Shown: piece after piece, positions 5,321 to 6,508 of the stretch | Numbering within the stretch: the first letter of the stretch is position 1 | Layout: every line of letters starts with the position of its first letter | Source of the DNA: Rhodospirillales bacterium | GTDB taxonomy: Bacteria > Pseudomonadota > Alphaproteobacteria > Rhodospirillales > Defluviicoccaceae | Direction: 5' to 3' | Assembly: GCA_030622775.1 (NCBI GenBank) | Contig: JAUXFS010000109.1 | Location: 1-6,508, forward strand | DNA: 6,508 bases | The notes under the pieces: generated by a model | Told to the model about the DNA's origin: nothing | The model's input: only the letters and a program-made list of their open reading frames with translations | Database searches by the model: none | Translations under genes and position numbers: made by a program

Positions 5321-5725
5321 TCATAGCCTCCCCAGTTCCACGTCCTCGCAGGAATGACCGAGTTGGGACAAACCCTCTTCCAGAAAATTGCTGAGCAGAG
5401 GAATGCCGAGGAGCGCTTCCAGGCGCCGGTTGTCCACATCCTCCAGCGCCGTCGAGACGATGGTCTTCCACTCGTCGACAACGTAGTCGCCACGGCCGAG
5501 CCAGACCAGCGCGAGAACCTCCGCCGACTCGTCCTCGTTCAACCCTTCGAGAAAGGCGCGGATCTCGTCGACGGTCGGATCGTCGGGATAGTCGAACAGG
5601 ATCTCCCGGCTGGCGTTGTCGGTCGGGTTGTCGCCGGGATCGGGAACCTCCGGCTCCATCTTGACCTCGAATTCCCGCGCCTTGATGATCAGGTAGCAGA
5701 CTTTTTCCGGTGCGATCGTCAGCAT
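5321..5725 (-). CDS. DUF3775 family protein
   Basis: This 134-residue protein matches the DUF3775 family, known mainly from Alphaproteobacteria and without an assigned function. Diagnostic parts are the opening MLTIAPEKVCYLIIKAREFE (1-20), an acidic stretch with DPGDNPTDN (29-37), the conserved FLEGLNEDE (58-66) followed by LALVWLGRGD (71-80), and the C-terminal helices IPLLSNFLEEGLSQLG (108-123). It looks soluble and acidic, with no signal peptide or membrane helix. I chose the ATG at 5725 because it gives the usual family start; GGAG lies about 10 nt upstream. The same frame stays open far upstream, but that part is antisense-like shadow sequence over the aldehyde dehydrogenase. Its stop is 4 bp from the isomerase start. 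The coupling suggests the two proteins work together or need matched amounts, although no mechanism is known. Confidence 0.9.
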   Translation of the reverse strand: MLTIAPEKVCYLIIKAREFEVKMEPEVPDPGDNPTDNASREILFDYPDDPTVDEIRAFLEGLNEDESAEVLALVWLGRGDYVVDEWKTIVSTALEDVDNRRLEALLGIPLLSNFLEEGLSQLGHSCEDVELGRL

Positions 5726-5758
5726 ATCGTTCCATCTCCATTCACAGGTGGGAACATA

Positions 5759-5779
5759 GCCGCCCGTTTCCCGGGCGGC
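5759..5779 (-). other. Intergenic hairpin between aldehyde dehydrogenase and DUF3775
   Basis: GCCGCCCG and CGGGCGGC (5772-5779 with 5759-5766) form a perfect 8-bp GC-only stem with a 5-nt loop. It lies 31 bp after the aldehyde dehydrogenase stop on the minus strand. No T tract follows in either direction, so it may be a weak or Rho-assisted terminator, or an RNA-stability element that sets different expression of the genes on either side. Confidence 0.5.
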
Positions 5780-5810
5780 AAACGACATCTCGGACCGGGG
5801 ACCGTCGGTA

Positions 5811-6508
5811 CTATTCGCCGATGTCGAACACGATCCCCTGGGCCAGCGGCAGCTCGCGGGAATAGTTGATGGTGTTGGTCGCCCTGCGCATGTAGCTCCT
5901 CCACGAGTCGGATCCGGACTCGCGGCCGCCGCCGGTGTCCTTCTCGCCGCCGAAGGCGCCGCCGATCTCCGCCCCCGAAGGACCGATGTTGACGTTGGCG
6001 ATGCCACAGTCGCTGCCGTCGGTGGCGAGGAACGCCTCGGCCTCGCGAACGTCGTTGGTGAAAACGCTCGAGGACAGTCCCTGCGGCACCTCGTTGTGAA
6101 TGCCGATGGCGTCGGCGAACGCTTGGTAACGCATGGCGTAGAGGATCGGGGCGAACGTCTCGTCGCGGACGATGTCGCTCTGCGCCGGCATCTCGACGAT
6201 CGCCGGCTTGACGTAGTAGGCCCGCGGGTATCGGTTTTCCAGAACCCTTTCGCCGCCGGAAACGCGTCCACCGTCGGCGGCGGGGGGGGACAGCGCCGCG
6301 TCCATCCGCTCGTACGACGGGCCGTCGACCAACGGCCCGACCAGGGTTTGCGCCTCCAGCGGATCGCCGACCCGCACCGACGCATAGGCAACCTTCAGCC
6401 GGCCGACCAGTTCGTCATGGATGTCCTGGTGGACGATCAGCCGGCGCAGCGACGTACACCGCTGCCCGGCGGTGCCGGCGGCGGCAAACAGGATCGCCCG
6501 CACCGCCA
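5811..6508 (-). CDS. amaB: Aldehyde dehydrogenase, ALDH7 (L-piperidine-6-carboxylate / alpha-aminoadipic semialdehyde dehydrogenase) type, partial
   Basis: The C-terminal 231 residues of an NAD(P)-dependent aldehyde dehydrogenase are visible; the N-terminal half lies beyond the right edge. The fragment opens just before the catalytic Cys in GTAGQRCTSLRR (Cys at visible residue 17). It continues with IHDELVGRLK, VRVGDP and ETFAPILY, which is ETFAP as in other ALDH7 proteins. The stretch SGAEIGGAFGGEKDTGGGRE, followed by SGSDSWRSYMRR and TINYS, is diagnostic of ALDH7 (antiquitin). Bacterial members oxidise alpha-aminoadipic semialdehyde, in equilibrium with piperideine-6-carboxylate, in lysine breakdown; amaB is the symbol used for that enzyme, and this function is inferred from family only. 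The family is about 500 residues, so roughly 46% is present. The GTG at 6503 is an internal Val codon, not the start. A G8 tract (6282-6289) falls in a variable linker. Confidence 0.94.
   Translation of the reverse strand, partial: AVRAILFAAAGTAGQRCTSLRRLIVHQDIHDELVGRLKVAYASVRVGDPLEAQTLVGPLVDGPSYERMDAALSPPAADGGRVSGGERVLENRYPRAYYVKPAIVEMPAQSDIVRDETFAPILYAMRYQAFADAIGIHNEVPQGLSSSVFTNDVREAEAFLATDGSDCGIANVNIGPSGAEIGGAFGGEKDTGGGRESGSDSWRSYMRRATNTINYSRELPLAQGIVFDIGE
6282..6289. repeat. G8 homopolymer within the aldehyde dehydrogenase gene
   Basis: Eight consecutive G on the plus strand (C8 on the coding strand) encode Ser-Pro-Pro in the linker after MDAAL. ALDH7 proteins usually have a helical EAA-type sequence there. 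The frame is intact on both sides. Confidence 0.8.

Noticed and set aside
5316..5741. Alternative minus-strand frame ending at the isomerase start
   Set aside because: It overlaps DUF3775 in another frame and is rich in R/G/S with no recognisable motif.
5726..6391. Upstream part of the open frame that contains DUF3775
   Set aside because: It overlaps the aldehyde dehydrogenase in another frame and translates to low-complexity S/R/P/T sequence; the family start is MLTIAPEK at 5725.
1..6508. CRISPR arrays, insertion sequences, phage genes, integrases or toxin-antitoxin pairs
   Set aside because: No spaced direct repeats, transposase motifs, terminal inverted repeats or such proteins were found on either strand; the region reads as ordinary chromosome.

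Overview
The window looks like a piece of a GC-rich alphaproteobacterial chromosome, probably from the Rhodospirillales or a relative. The best evidence is three short conserved proteins whose families are essentially alphaproteobacterial (DUF1192, DUF1013/TrcR and DUF3775). They sit among ordinary core-metabolism enzymes, with no insertion sequence, phage gene, CRISPR array or tRNA. All coding assignments come from reading the translations against remembered family motifs; no search was run.

Layout. From 1 to 935 there is a minus-strand pair: an alpha/beta hydrolase followed 31 bp later by a hotdog thioesterase that runs off the left edge. From 936 to 1246 there is a 311-bp gene-free gap. 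On the minus strand it holds a promoter, about 112 bp of structured sequence and a strong intrinsic terminator, which together look like a small-RNA gene. From 1247 to 3206 there is a compact alphaproteobacterial core cluster: DUF1192 (minus), divergent from a PIG3-type NAD(P)H-quinone oxidoreductase (plus), followed by the DUF1013/TrcR regulator (plus). From 3207 to 3386 there is a convergent intergenic region with an 11-bp hairpin. From 3387 to 6508 there is a minus-strand run, read in transcription order: an ALDH7-type aldehyde dehydrogenase (N-terminal half outside the window), a DUF3775 protein, a 2-hydroxychromene-2-carboxylate isomerase-like thioredoxin-fold enzyme, and a YcaD-like MFS transporter.

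How the parts may work together. The hydrolase and thioesterase are probably co-transcribed and both cleave ester or thioester bonds. DUF3775 and the isomerase are 4 bp apart, with the isomerase ribosome-binding site inside the DUF3775 3' end, so they are very likely translationally coupled. The transporter follows 79 bp later and may belong to the same operon. The ALDH7 enzyme is separated from DUF3775 by a hairpin without a T tract, so its link to the rest is uncertain.

The most interesting object is the predicted small RNA (about 1122 down to 1011). It has a hand-folded three-way-junction 5' domain, an unpaired ACCUCCUCCC stretch that imitates the 16S rRNA anti-Shine-Dalgarno tail, and a UUCG-capped terminator. 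This motif architecture recalls the alphaproteobacterial CcsR/alpha-r14 type of regulatory RNA, but the context differs and I do not recognise this RNA as a known family member.
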